NCBI GenBank assembly: GCA_016708905.1
Contig: JADJEV010000004.1
Coordinates: 1,111,741-1,175,740, forward strand
Length of the DNA stretch: 64,000 bases
Direction of reading: 5' to 3'
From: Candidatus Methylophosphatis roskildensis
GTDB lineage: Bacteria; Pseudomonadota; Gammaproteobacteria; Burkholderiales; Rhodocyclaceae
Positions 29,071-37,064 of the stretch are shown here, one piece after another. A program made the position numbers and the translations under genes. The first letter of the stretch is position 1, and each line of letters begins with the position of its first letter. The notes under the pieces were generated by a model. The model searched no databases, had not been told where the DNA came from, and saw only the letters and a program-made list of their open reading frames with translations.

Positions 29071-29372
29071 GACAGGCTCGAATGCCGAACGAAGGCGGAA
29101 TGTGAGGCGACGGTGTCGGCTCACGACGGGAAAAACCGAAGAAGCCAGCGCGGACACCTGCGATGACTTCGATGAGTTGGTGTGGGCTGGCAACGCAATA
29201 GGATCGCGATGGATCCCCGCGCCGCTCCGCACACCGACACTTCTCCTGGGCTGACTTGAGGACCGGTGGAACCGGCCGAAGGTCTGTCAGCGACCTTGGG
29301 GAAAACCTTTCCGCAGCGCGCTACGCAGAGCGGGCTGTGGAAAGAAGGTCGAAGCCTTCCTTCCCCTTTCCT
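29071..29372 (-). other. Upstream leader/promoter region of the reductase gene
   Basis: A 300-base gap between the reductase gene and the upstream small gene. It contains GCCGG-TTCCA-CCGG and other GC stems, and a CAGCCCAGGAGAAG word that only loosely resembles the B12-box. I could not identify a complete riboswitch or a good promoter. Confidence 0.35.
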
Positions 29373-29675
29373 TTAGTTCGTTACCGGTGTGAACAAGTGG
29401 CCGGAATGAAGGGCCACACCGATCCGGTGCTGACCTAGATCCTCCACCCTCACCACATCGGTGCCGAACGGTTCGTCGAGCCGGGTCACTTCGAAGAAGA
29501 AGGACCCGACCGCAACGCGATAAACCAGACGATCCGAGCCCGCGACGACGAACTGACGTCCTGGCAGGCCGGTCAGGATCTCCGCTTCCTTCACGAGGAA
29601 CGCGATGTCAGCTGCCTGCCGAGCACGGACCAGGCCGCATGCACTTGCACGGCCGTCGATGATGGCGCCGTACAT
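29373..29675 (-). CDS. Hypothetical island protein
   Basis: A 100-residue soluble protein (MYGAIIDGRASACGLVRARQ onward) with alternating hydrophobic strands (FVVAGSDRLVYRVAVGSFFF) and a polar end. There are no known motifs. It starts 2 bases after the stop of the preceding secreted-type gene, which implies co-translation. It has normal amino-acid composition and so is probably real. Confidence 0.6.
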   Translation of the reverse strand: MYGAIIDGRASACGLVRARQAADIAFLVKEAEILTGLPGRQFVVAGSDRLVYRVAVGSFFFEVTRLDEPFGTDVVRVEDLGQHRIGVALHSGHLFTPVTN

Positions 29676-29677
29676 GG

Positions 29678-29923
29678 CTAGACCACCGGCAGAACGAGAG
29701 GCGCGTGCGCTGCGCAGTGCGACGAACCGGGGTGCCGGGCAACGCGCTTGAGCCTGCGCGGCGCTGGCGAATGGATCATCGACCGCATTCCATCGTTCTC
29801 ACAAGGGCACGACAGGCAGGTGCCGCGTTCCTTCGCCGTCGCTTTGGCAATGTCGAAGTCGGCGCGGCCTGCCAGCCCATAGAGCAACAACAACATCGCA
29901 AGAAGCCCGACGGTCTTGATCAT
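29678..29923 (-). CDS. Small protein with N-terminal signal or membrane helix
   Basis: An 81-residue protein that begins MIKTVGLLAMLLLLYGLAGR, a clear signal peptide or membrane anchor. A short region with a C-x-x-C-x-C cluster follows (GTCLSCPCENDG). The second half is less protein-like. No family was recognised. It lies between two other small island genes on the same strand, with very short spacing downstream. Confidence 0.55.
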   Translation of the reverse strand: MIKTVGLLAMLLLLYGLAGRADFDIAKATAKERGTCLSCPCENDGMRSMIHSPAPRRLKRVARHPGSSHCAAHAPLVLPVV

Positions 29924-29982
29924 GGTGAACGTCCTTCACGCATTGCGAAGAGATCGCCGTTGCGCACGCGATCCCGTATCTG

Positions 29983-30519
29983 CTAGTTGATGTATTGCGG
30001 ATTGCTCTCGAGCTTCGCCAACAACCACTCGGGATTGCTCCGGAGCGCCTCGGAAACCCAAGCCGGAAACCGCTCGACCGATTCCCGCATCCAGCGACGT
30101 GCCGCGTGGGCGATCCGCTCCCGCAGGTCACTCACATCGAAGGCCCCGATGAAGGGCAAGGGCGACAGCGGACTGCAGCTCACGACTCTTACGCAGTTCG
30201 CGAAGGAGAAAGGAAGTCCATCCTTGTCCGGATCGGTGAAGATCCAGTTCAGCGTCCAGATCTTCTCGGCCAAGGGCGCTTCCGGATCCTCGAGGCGCTG
30301 CACCTCTTTGAGCAGAAACCAGTGCAGCAGGACGACGTCCTCCTCGGACCAAGACGGCGGCGGATCGCCGTTGCCATCGCTGTCCCGTTCGATCTCTCTC
30401 GCAATCCTGGCGTCGAGATCCCCATACAAGAGAAGCGGACTGCATGCGCCCGCCCGGACACGACGCGCCACCTGCGAGTCTGGTGGCGATGTGGTTCGAG
30501 CGTGAAGAGCACTTGACAT
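29983..30519 (-). CDS. Hypothetical island protein with hairpin leader
   Basis: A 178-residue acidic soluble protein. It has a mixed helical region (EEDVVLLHWFLLKEVQRLED) and a C-terminal part rich in W and R (RRWMRESVERFPAWVSEALR). No known domain. The ATG has an AGGAGG ribosome site that lies next to, and can pair within, a short leader stem. It is the first gene of the minus-strand island run. Confidence 0.65.
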   Translation of the reverse strand: MSSALHARTTSPPDSQVARRVRAGACSPLLLYGDLDARIAREIERDSDGNGDPPPSWSEEDVVLLHWFLLKEVQRLEDPEAPLAEKIWTLNWIFTDPDKDGLPFSFANCVRVVSCSPLSPLPFIGAFDVSDLRERIAHAARRWMRESVERFPAWVSEALRSNPEWLLAKLESNPQYIN

Positions 30520-30520
30520 G

Positions 30521-30582
30521 GTTGCCTCCTGGAAAAGACGAAGGCAACGCACCCACACGGGCGCAATTGCCCCCGCAGGGTG
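30521..30582 (-). promoter_or_regulatory. Two leader hairpins, one masking the ribosome site
   Basis: The upstream stem pairs CACCC with GGGTG (30550-30582) around a CGGG-GC/GC-CCCG inner stem and an AATT loop. The nearer stem pairs GTTGCC with GGCAAC (30543-30548 with 30521-30526), and the latter overlaps the end of AGGAGG. This could lower translation of the gene. Confidence 0.45.
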
Positions 30583-30999
30583 AAATGAGACCCGACCGAA
30601 GGGTCAGGCTGTTGGGCTGGCTGGGAAGGGCAGCGAGAGCCGCCTGATCGGTGTGCCAGCTACCGATCGACATAAACCTTGCAGCGCGCGACAAGACCAC
30701 GCCTTGAAAGGTCTCTCGACGGTAGCGACAGCGAGTAGAGGCCCGAAACGGACCCGTATCGCGGAGGAAAAGCGCGCGTGCGCGCTGATGACGTAAGGGC
30801 TGGCCTGATGATGACGCAGGGCTAGCTGCTGCGATGACGGGAACTTAATACCGGCGATTGCGCGTGTCAACGGCTCCATGCAGTTCGCGTTGGGCTAACG
30901 CCGAAAGGGCCGTTTTTTAGGGGGTATTCGCCCTATCTTAGTTGCTCTGATCGCCCCGATCATCAGGGCTTGCGCAGCCAACTGGGAAGGGAGAGGGAA
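30583..30999. other. Divergent intergenic region of the island
   Basis: This separates the minus-strand module from the plus-strand AcaB-like gene. A minus-strand candidate promoter, TTGACA (30865-30870) and TATTAA (30845-30850), has a short 14-base spacer. The plus-strand gene has GGAAGGGAGAGGG before its ATG. No other structure was recognised. Confidence 0.4.
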
Positions 31000-31671
31000 A
31001 TGAACGGACCCACCAACGTGAGACTCGATGACGGCGCCGCCAACCGACGAATCCTTGCACGCGAAGTTGTTGGCGATTACCGGCGCATCGAGCAGGCCAG
31101 TCTCAAGCAGAACGCCACCCTCAAGAGCCCGGAGGCAAAACGCATCTTCGCGCGTTACTTCCATTCGCTTCAGATCAATACCCATTTCATCTCGGAGATC
31201 GCACGAATCCGGCTGTCGACCGAGGACGTCGAGAAGGTCGAGGATGCACTCAGATCGGGCCTGGTGGAGCTGAAAGACGAACTGGGCAAGGCAATCGAGG
31301 GGGCCCAGCTCGTGTTCAGGAACGAAGGCATAACTTCAGAGGCCACGTACGACACGAAGCCGCTTGAAATCGAGGTGGGTGTCATCTCGTCGTTTGGTCG
31401 AAGGTACCTGGAGTGCCTGCAGCAGCTCGATCAACTGATGCCGATGCTCAGAACGCTCGAGATTCTCGAAGTGATCACGCCCACGGAGACCGATCGGCGA
31501 CGGGCGCTGTTCAAGCGCGTGGCCAGCAAGCCCCCGAAATCGGCGCGATTCCTGGCAACCGGACTACGTGTGCGCATGAACGAAGTCGCCAGGCAGGCTG
31601 CAGAGCAAGCGGCGGGGCGTACCGAGAGGTCGGTTCAGGCGACGAGCGAGGAGGTGATTCAAGCCGATTGA
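31000..31671 (+). CDS. DUF1845/AcaB-like integrative-element protein
   Basis: A 223-residue, mostly helical protein. The segments FARYFHSLQINTHFISEIAR, EVGVISSFGRRYLECLQQLD and LMPMLRTLEILEVITPTETD look to me like the DUF1845/AcaB-like family of integrative conjugative elements and IncA/C-type plasmids, some members of which regulate transfer genes. The family call is from memory of the pattern and is not certain. I chose the ATG after GGGAGAGGG. It is transcribed divergently from the reductase/primase module. Confidence 0.6.
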   Translation: MNGPTNVRLDDGAANRRILAREVVGDYRRIEQASLKQNATLKSPEAKRIFARYFHSLQINTHFISEIARIRLSTEDVEKVEDALRSGLVELKDELGKAIEGAQLVFRNEGITSEATYDTKPLEIEVGVISSFGRRYLECLQQLDQLMPMLRTLEILEVITPTETDRRRALFKRVASKPPKSARFLATGLRVRMNEVARQAAEQAAGRTERSVQATSEEVIQAD

Positions 31672-31949
31672 TCGGAAACAAGAAAGTCAGTCGGAACCCT
31701 CCAGAAGGAATGAGCGATTGACAGAGTCCCCCGAAAGTCTTTCGGCATATGTGAAAGCTCCGGGGGCCTGAATGCGCACTTGCGAAGATGGTTGCGTCCT
31801 TCCGGCAAGCCTGGACGAACTCCGCCGAGGTTGTCGGTATCGTCATCTTTCACTTGAACTGTGCCAGGAGGATACCGGATGAAACTCGCCAAAATTCCCG
31901 ACCCTTCGATGAAGTTAATCGGCGGTTCTAGCACTGGCGTATTGACGTC
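31672..31949. other. Non-coding stretch after the AcaB-like gene
   Basis: No gene recognised. The DNA leads into the right end of an IS605-type remnant. Confidence 0.3.
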
Positions 31950-32031
31950 CTCCCCGTCCTAACAAGTAAGGGTGGGGATTCCTGCTGCCAGACGGAGACG
32001 TCCCGCCGCGAGGATGTTGCGCGCCGCCTGG
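31950..32031 (-). mobile_element. IS200/IS605-type remnant: TnpB C-terminus and end hairpin
   Basis: On the minus strand the last codons of a TnpB RNA-guided nuclease are visible (AARNILAAGRLRLAAGIP, then a TAG stop), the zinc-finger/RuvC-proximal tail usually written AARNILAAG. Past the stop lies an imperfect hairpin (TCCCC-gt-CC ... GG-gt-GGGGA, 31951-31979) of the type that forms the element end and the omega-RNA scaffold. Everything upstream in the tnpB gene is lost. Confidence 0.65.
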
Positions 32032-32403
32032 ATTAACCCACCCAAACAGGTGCGCCCACCCACCCCAACTGCCGACCGTTCGACACTAAATTAATGCAAA
32101 CGGTGTCTCAAACCCATTGACACGCTCCGCATACACGCTCGTGCAATGCCGGCTACGCCGGCGGCGCTATCCGTCCCCAACCAAGCTCGACGGCTCCGCC
32201 AATGGGTTCGGATTCGCGAACCAGATCGCTTGGATGGGGCCTCCCGCGCGGGTGGGTGATTTCACTGGCATCGCTTAGCGATTCCCGGGAGTTTGTCGGA
32301 TGCGGCGATAGGCGTGGTGCGGGAGCACGGTCTGAGCGGGAGCGGCATCGTGGAGCTCGAGCCGAGTTGGGCCTAAGTTCTCTGGATTAAAACAGCGAAC
32401 CTG
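32032..32403. other. Non-coding stretch beside the TnpB remnant
   Basis: About 370 bases of degenerate sequence with no frame, repeat or RNA recognised. Confidence 0.3.
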
Positions 32404-32916
32404 CTATGCGATCGGCTTACGCCTCGCTATTGAAGCGAGAACCTGAATTGTTCGGCTCATCGTCGTATGCGTAGATGCCTCCTCGATGAGTTGTTCCCAT
32501 CCCTCTTCGGAGAGTTTGCTTAGGTCGGATAGGGCACCCGCCCAGTCGTCACATATGTCTGCGAGCATTAGCCCCGACGTCTGGTACAGCCATGGCTGGA
32601 GACGAAGCTCCCCTTCGCCCGTTGCCAGGCTGGCCTTCAACAGAACGTACTTCGTGTCATCGGTCATGAACTCCGCATCCTCGTTGGCGTTCTCTCGATC
32701 GCCTTCGACTTCCAGCACGGTAACGCAGTCGTACGCGTAGTCCTCCGATGAGAATTTGTGTAACCAGTCGCCTGCCGGTATTTCGGCAGCCTGCTCAACG
32801 GCAAGCAATTGCGCTTCTTCTTCGCAACCAGCTCTAACGCGAATCGTCGCCAATTCAAAGACGGGCCGCAATACTTGAACTAGATACTCATATTCCTTCG
32901 CCGCTTTCTTCTCCAT
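32404..32916 (-). CDS. Hypothetical protein
   Basis: A 170-residue acidic soluble protein. It begins MEKKAAKEYEYLVQVLRPVF, which looks like a beta strand and resembles host or plasmid proteins that start with a YLV-x-V strand. Central VRAGCEEEAQLLAVEQAAEI is helical. The ATG follows a good AGGAG; the frame is open for 79 codons upstream but composition there is not protein-like. I do not recognise a family. It is an island gene between mobile remnants. Confidence 0.65.
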   Translation of the reverse strand: MEKKAAKEYEYLVQVLRPVFELATIRVRAGCEEEAQLLAVEQAAEIPAGDWLHKFSSEDYAYDCVTVLEVEGDRENANEDAEFMTDDTKYVLLKASLATGEGELRLQPWLYQTSGLMLADICDDWAGALSDLSKLSEEGWEQLIEEASTHTTMSRTIQVLASIARRKPIA

Positions 32917-33107
32917 GCCGACTCCTTTTGAAGACGCTGTACTACCGGCGAGGATCTTACTCGCCATGCCGGGGGCCGTTGAATCCGGACGCCGGTATGA
33001 ATTACCGTGCGTCGGCCTTCGAAACTCATTAAGTGAGGACTTTTGCTGTGAGTCGGAAAACAGACAATTGCGAGAGCCCATATTGTCAGAATAATGCAAA
33101 GGTGATT

Positions 33108-33650
33108 TCAGGCAGCCTTGCGACAATCTTGACTGCGCATTCCGCCGAGGCACTGGCGCCGTCGCAGTACACCACGGAACAGTGGACGGCGGATAAGGGG
33201 ATGCAGATTGACTTGACTACTTCTGGGCAATACGAGAAATTCGTCGAGGTCTTTCGCGAAGATGCTGTCCCGACCGTGGAACAAATAGCGATAGTCCTGC
33301 TCGAAGCCGATTGCCTGCCCCGCCCCTTGAAGGGTCCAGGCCACTGTCGGGTGTGCCGTGACTTTTATGCGTGCCAGGCGCCACCCCGCTCGATGCCAAC
33401 GAATCAAAGTTTCGAGTCGCGCCACGATCAGCGCTGAGCGCCAATCGAGCAATCTGGAAAGTAGAGCCAAACTGATTCGAGTCGCGGCATCGATGCGTCG
33501 GCGTTTGACGCCCCGCTCTTCGTCCAGAGCCGGCTGACGCCGCAGGAAGAGCTTTTCCGCTTCGATCGACCGTCGCGGCCTGTCCGACAGCGCGACCAAA
33601 CCGACGACGTCGGCAAGGACTTGGATGACAACGAGGTCGAGGGCGATCAC
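33108..33650 (-). pseudogene. IS481-like integrase/transposase remnant with internal deletion
   Basis: The frame opens with SIEAEKLFLRRQPALDEERG, then ATRISLALLSRLLDWRSALI and LETLIRWHRAGWRLA, the N-terminus of an rve-type transposase. It jumps at once to VTAHPTVAWTLQ...GFEQDYRYLFHGRDSIFAKDLDE, the segment around the second catalytic aspartate. About 100 residues between these are missing, and the C-terminus after DLDE is also lost. The frame happens to remain open. It cannot be active. An overlapping plus-strand frame (33033-33437) is a shadow. Confidence 0.75.
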
Positions 33651-33739
33651 CTCTTGATCATGCCCCAGCCAAGCGGGGGTCAGTCAAGTTCAACGTCACC
33701 GATCGAGTTGTTGCGGGTGACAGTCGGATAAGCCCTTAC

Positions 33740-33919
33740 CTACGCGACGCAGGATCGCCACCGCGGTATCACGTTGGCGTTCACGTCGCGCCAGATGTCC
33801 GCCAAATCGCGACGCATCTGCGCATCCGCGAGCCTGCCATCGCCACCCGTCGCGATTTCCAGCACGCCGGGTTGGGGCCGGCTCAGTTGCAGCCTCTGAT
33901 AGCGTTCGTCGCCTTGCAT
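33740..33919 (-). pseudogene. Enoyl-CoA hydratase/isomerase, N-terminal stub
   Basis: About 59 codons, with YQRLQLSRPQPGVLEIATGG and MRRDLADIWRDVNAN. This looks like the first strand and helix of a crotonase-family enzyme and stops before the oxyanion-hole motif (AGGD) would appear. It is a chopped metabolic gene stranded among mobile remnants. Confidence 0.5.
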
Positions 33920-34054
33920 CGATCTACTCCGACAAGAGGATTCGTATGGTCGCCCCTGGCGACGCGGCGTCACGCGCGAGAGCGCTCGATACGCTTCTAA
34001 GCGGCTCCGGGATCGGGAGCGGGCGCATCTCTGTGTGAGCCACTGGTCTCCGAC

Positions 34055-34813
34055 TTACCCCTCATCGACTTTGCGTGCGCCTCTGCGCAGTTCGTCGAGG
34101 ACGTGTTCTGGCAGGTGGAGGGCCTGAGTAATGGAACTGGGACGCGTGAGGGCATACAGCGTGGGGGAGTGGAACTCGCGTCTGTAGAGAACAAAGACGA
34201 CCAGCGCGGAGGCGAGTACGAACAGCCATGGATTCAGGAACCACGCAAGCGCCGCGAGAGCAAAGTAGAAGGCTCGCAAGCCCTGATTAAAATGCTCCGA
34301 TGCGAAACTCGCCACGCTCGTCATTGTGCCGACGAAGTCATCATGCTCATCTGGGTTGTCGGTGCGTGGAGCGGCACCGATGAGAATCGCGCAAAAGTTG
34401 AACTGTCGAATCGACCACGAGAATTTGAAGAAGGCGTAAACGAAGACAACGATTAGCGTGATGATCTTGATTCGCCAGATGGCTTCCGAGTCGCGGTGGG
34501 TGAACGGCAGGTCGGCGACGATATCGATCGCACGCTCTGGAGCGCCTAGCAGGGCAACGAGACCACCCAGAATGAGCATTGAACTCGACGCAAAGAAGGT
34601 CGCCGCGGAAAGCAGCGCGTTCATTCCGCCGATGTCACCGATCCGGTTTTCGTGGGCGAGCATGTTCCTGAACCATTGGCGTCGGTATATCCGCATCGCC
34701 ACCACCAGGCTCGCGGTCCGGCGCGCCCTGCGCTTGGCGAACAAGGCGTAGCCAGCCCAGCACGAGACGAACCATGCGAGGACGAGCAAATCGATTGCAG
34801 GGATGTTTGGCAT
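34055..34813 (-). CDS. DUF599 family membrane protein
   Basis: A 252-residue protein with four or five membrane helices. It starts LLVLAWFVSCWAGYALFA and then has the family's conserved RRQWFRNMLAHENRIGDIGG block. Next come LLSAATFFASSSMLILGGLV, a loop, and KIITLIVVFVYAFFKFSWS. These features fit DUF599. No function is known for the family. The frame is intact. It lies directly downstream of a broken toxin gene on the same strand. Confidence 0.9.
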   Translation of the reverse strand: MPNIPAIDLLVLAWFVSCWAGYALFAKRRARRTASLVVAMRIYRRQWFRNMLAHENRIGDIGGMNALLSAATFFASSSMLILGGLVALLGAPERAIDIVADLPFTHRDSEAIWRIKIITLIVVFVYAFFKFSWSIRQFNFCAILIGAAPRTDNPDEHDDFVGTMTSVASFASEHFNQGLRAFYFALAALAWFLNPWLFVLASALVVFVLYRREFHSPTLYALTRPSSITQALHLPEHVLDELRRGARKVDEG

Positions 34814-34849
34814 GAACGTTTCGTCATTATCGCGGTGAGAAGGCCGGAT

Positions 34850-35043
34850 CGTGCGACGGCTGCGCGCCGGATTTCGCCTTCGACGCGCTGGTACAAATCG
34901 GGGTGAGAGCAGAGATGCGCCTCGGTCCGTTCGAGTTCATGGACGAGAGCCGCGCCTTGTTGAATTTCAGGCCGGTTGTGCCAGGCGATTGCAGTCTCAA
35001 CCTCGGCCGCCGCCGCCGAATTGTAGCCAACCGAATACGGCAC
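34850..35043 (-). pseudogene. ParE-like toxin, C-terminally truncated
   Basis: Starting at GTG, the frame gives AAAAEVETAIAWHNRPEIQQ, then LVHELERTEAHLCSHPDLYQ and RVEGEIRRA, the N-terminal two-thirds of a RelE/ParE-type toxin. After RRA the expected beta strands (FPYALFY-like) and basic C-terminus are replaced by unrelated residues that run toward the DUF599 gene. The antitoxin upstream is complete. The stop of the antitoxin and the GTG of the toxin overlap (TAGTG). Confidence 0.65.
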
Positions 35044-35264
35044 TACTTGATGGCAGCTCTGGTCTTGACCTCAGCCAGCGTGACCGTGGGCTCGTCCGGG
35101 TGGGCGCGGTGATGCGCTTGTCGAACCTGCAAATCCTCCTGTTGCTCCGCGGTTACCGGGGTCGCGAAAGCCTCGCTGGCGACGCTGTCCAGCAGATCCT
35201 GCGCCAGTTGGAATCGCGCGGCGGCGTCTAGCTTGACGATTTCCTCGTACAGAGTCGAATTCAT
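35043..35264 (-). CDS. Addiction-module antitoxin (TIGR02574-like)
   Basis: A 73-residue protein of the putative addiction-module component family: MNSTLYEEIVKLDAAARFQL, AQDLLDSVASEAFATPVTAE, and the ending with a RRAHPDEP-like motif (HHRAHPDEPTVTLAEVK). It would neutralise the ParE-like toxin encoded downstream, with which it overlaps, but that toxin is truncated. It therefore looks like an orphaned antitoxin. Confidence 0.8.
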   Translation of the reverse strand: MNSTLYEEIVKLDAAARFQLAQDLLDSVASEAFATPVTAEQQEDLQVRQAHHRAHPDEPTVTLAEVKTRAAIK

Positions 35265-35563
35265 GTCAGCCGCCAAACAGAAATGGAGAACATCTTCCAA
35301 CGAGAATCGTACCCGGAATCTCGCTGGTGTGCGAACCGCTTGCAGTCTGTATTCAGGCCCGCTCTGGGCGGTTGCTACGCCAGCAGTTGGACGAGTAGCG
35401 TACTGGCGGGCCGCTCAATATCGGTCGCGACGGCTGTACCATTCAGTCGCGTGCACCCCAGCGAAATCAATGAGTTAGAGCGGCCAGATTCGGCCAACAG
35501 TAGTACACACACGGACGTCTAACTGGTTGATAGTAAATAACAATACCGCTATCGCGCTACAGC
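35265..35563. other. Non-coding stretch before the tRNA fragment
   Basis: No gene recognised. AT content rises toward 35530-35550, just left of the tRNA fragment, where the other half of an integration site would be expected. No 5' half of a tRNA is present. Confidence 0.35.
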
Positions 35564-35608
35564 CTACGAACCAAGGGGTCGTGGGTTCGAATCCTGCCGG
35601 GCGCGCCA
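35564..35608 (+). other. 3' half of tRNA-Arg(ACG), probable attachment site
   Basis: The sequence begins with an intact anticodon loop CTACGAA (anticodon ACG) and the 3' anticodon arm CCAAG. It continues through a variable loop, a T arm with GTTCGAATCC, the acceptor strand CGGGCGC, G and CCA. The 5' half is absent: upstream bases pair neither with the anticodon arm nor the acceptor. Breakage in the anticodon loop beside an integrase gene is the usual result of tyrosine-recombinase integration. Confidence 0.75.
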
Positions 35609-35683
35609 AGAAATCAAAGGGTCAGCTTGCTTTTTCGCCTGACTCTTTTCTCTTTCTGGCAGGTACTTCGCAGGGACTCGGCT

Positions 35684-36000
35684 TCATGCCACCACCCGCT
35701 TCCTTCGGTCCAACTGCAACATCTGCAGCGTCTTGTTGGCCCTGCCGTGCTCGTCGGCGAAGAGTTCCAGCCCGTCCACCAACTCGGTGATCTGCACCAC
35801 CGAGTAGTGGTCGGTCATGCCGGCATGCTCATGCCACAGGATGTCCGCGATCGTGTTCTCGCGCACATTGGCTTCCCGCAGCCGCGTGCCCACGGTATGG
35901 CGAAGATCGTGCACGTGCAGGTCGGCAAGGTACGGGTCCTCTTTGTCAGCATGCCGGCGCGCATCCTGCCAGGCGGTGTTTGCGGTGGTTCTGGTCGTTT
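35684..36000 (-). pseudogene. Tyrosine recombinase (integrase), C-terminal remnant
   Basis: About 105 codons: TANTAWQDARRHADKEDPYL, the catalytic H-x-x-R box in DLHVHDLRHTVGTRLREANV, then ADILWHEHAGMTDHYS with the late histidine and the tyrosine nucleophile (HYS). The first catalytic arginine and the whole N-terminal arm-binding part are missing, cut by the IS3 element. It points toward the tRNA-Arg fragment 75 bp away, so it is the probable integrase of the element that used this site. Confidence 0.85.
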
Positions 36001-36230
36001 GGACAGTCACCGGGGTGGAATAAGCTAATGCCGGTGGTTGGGTGATGGTTTTGACTTTCCCGGATTTTATATGGATTGAATCGAGCGTTGTGGAGCTTGT
36101 GGGCAGCCGCCGGCCTGTGGGCGGGCGGTGGGAAACGCAGCGCGTTTTCCACGGGCCGTCCATAGGATTGCGCGCAGCGCAAAGGCGGGGATCGGCGCAG
36201 CCGACTGTCCACAAATCCACAGTGCATGGC

Positions 36231-37064
36231 TCAGGCCGCCTTGGCCGCACTGGCCGCGAGCTGGCCGAAGTACGCTTCATCCGGCGTTTGCCAGTCCAAC
36301 GACTGATGCGGTCGCCGACGGTTGTACCAGTCGAAGAACGCCATCAGGCTGCGCTTTTGTTCGATGCCGTTTGCCGCAGGGCGCAGATAGACCCACTCGT
36401 GTTTCACCGCCCACCACAGGCGCTCGACGAAGATGTTGTCGTGGCAGCGCCCGCGGCCGTCCATGCTGATTCGGATTTCGTGACGCTTGAGCACGGCGGT
36501 GAATTCCTCGCTCGTGAATTGGCTGCCCTGGTCGGTGTTGAAGATTGCCGGACAGCCATATTGGGTAATCGCCTCCTCCAGCGCCGCCACGCAGAAATCC
36601 GCCGTCAGCGTGTTGGACAGCCGCCACGACAGGACGCGCCGGGTTGCCCAGTCGAGAATCGCCGTCAAATACAGAAAGCCCCTCTGCATCGGGATGTACG
36701 TGATGTCGGTCGCCCAGACCTGGTTGGGCCGGTCGATGTTCAGGCCGCGGAGCAGGTAAGGATAGATCTTGTGCCCAGGGTGCGCTCGGCTGGTGTCGGG
36801 TCTCGGCGTGACTGCCCACAGGCCCAGCTTCCGCATCAGTCGGCTAATGCGCCGACGACCGACCAGAATGCCTTGTCGCTTGAGTACCACCTGCATCCGC
36901 CGGCTGCCGTACATCGGGTTCTCGGTAAAGATTTCATCCATCCGCTTGAGCAGGTCAAGTTCCTCGGTCGAGTCGGGCTTGGGTCGGTAATACACGCTGC
37001 TGCGGGAAACCGAGAGCAGCCTGCTTTGCCGGGCTATGGACAGGTCCGCGTTCGGCTTGATCAT
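36231..37064 (-). CDS. IS3-family transposase OrfB
   Basis: A 277-residue DDE transposase. It has an N-terminal HTH-like region (RQSRLLSVSRSSVYYR), NPMYGSRRMQVVLKRQGI, the first aspartate in QVWATDITYIPMQRGFLYL, the second in AIFNTDQGSQFTSEEF, and the glutamate-containing ISMDGRGRCHDNIFVERLWW. The C-terminal YNRRRPHQSLDWQTPDEAYF is typical. It overlaps the end of orfA by 4 bases, allowing -1 frameshift fusion in an intact element. The gene is complete, but orfA is damaged. Confidence 0.93.
   Translation of the reverse strand: MIKPNADLSIARQSRLLSVSRSSVYYRPKPDSTEELDLLKRMDEIFTENPMYGSRRMQVVLKRQGILVGRRRISRLMRKLGLWAVTPRPDTSRAHPGHKIYPYLLRGLNIDRPNQVWATDITYIPMQRGFLYLTAILDWATRRVLSWRLSNTLTADFCVAALEEAITQYGCPAIFNTDQGSQFTSEEFTAVLKRHEIRISMDGRGRCHDNIFVERLWWAVKHEWVYLRPAANGIEQKRSLMAFFDWYNRRRPHQSLDWQTPDEAYFGQLAASAAKAA

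Noticed and set aside
29230..29255. Possible cobalamin riboswitch before the B12-dependent reductase
   Set aside because: Only a degenerate CAGCCCAGGAGAAG-like box is present; the conserved GGGAA...GGTG and CCCGC-ACTG core parts are missing.
33033..33437. 134-codon plus-strand frame
   Set aside because: It is antisense to recognisable IS481-like transposase segments.
35521..35608. A complete tRNA gene
   Set aside because: The 5' acceptor strand, D arm and 5' anticodon arm are absent; only the 3' half is present.
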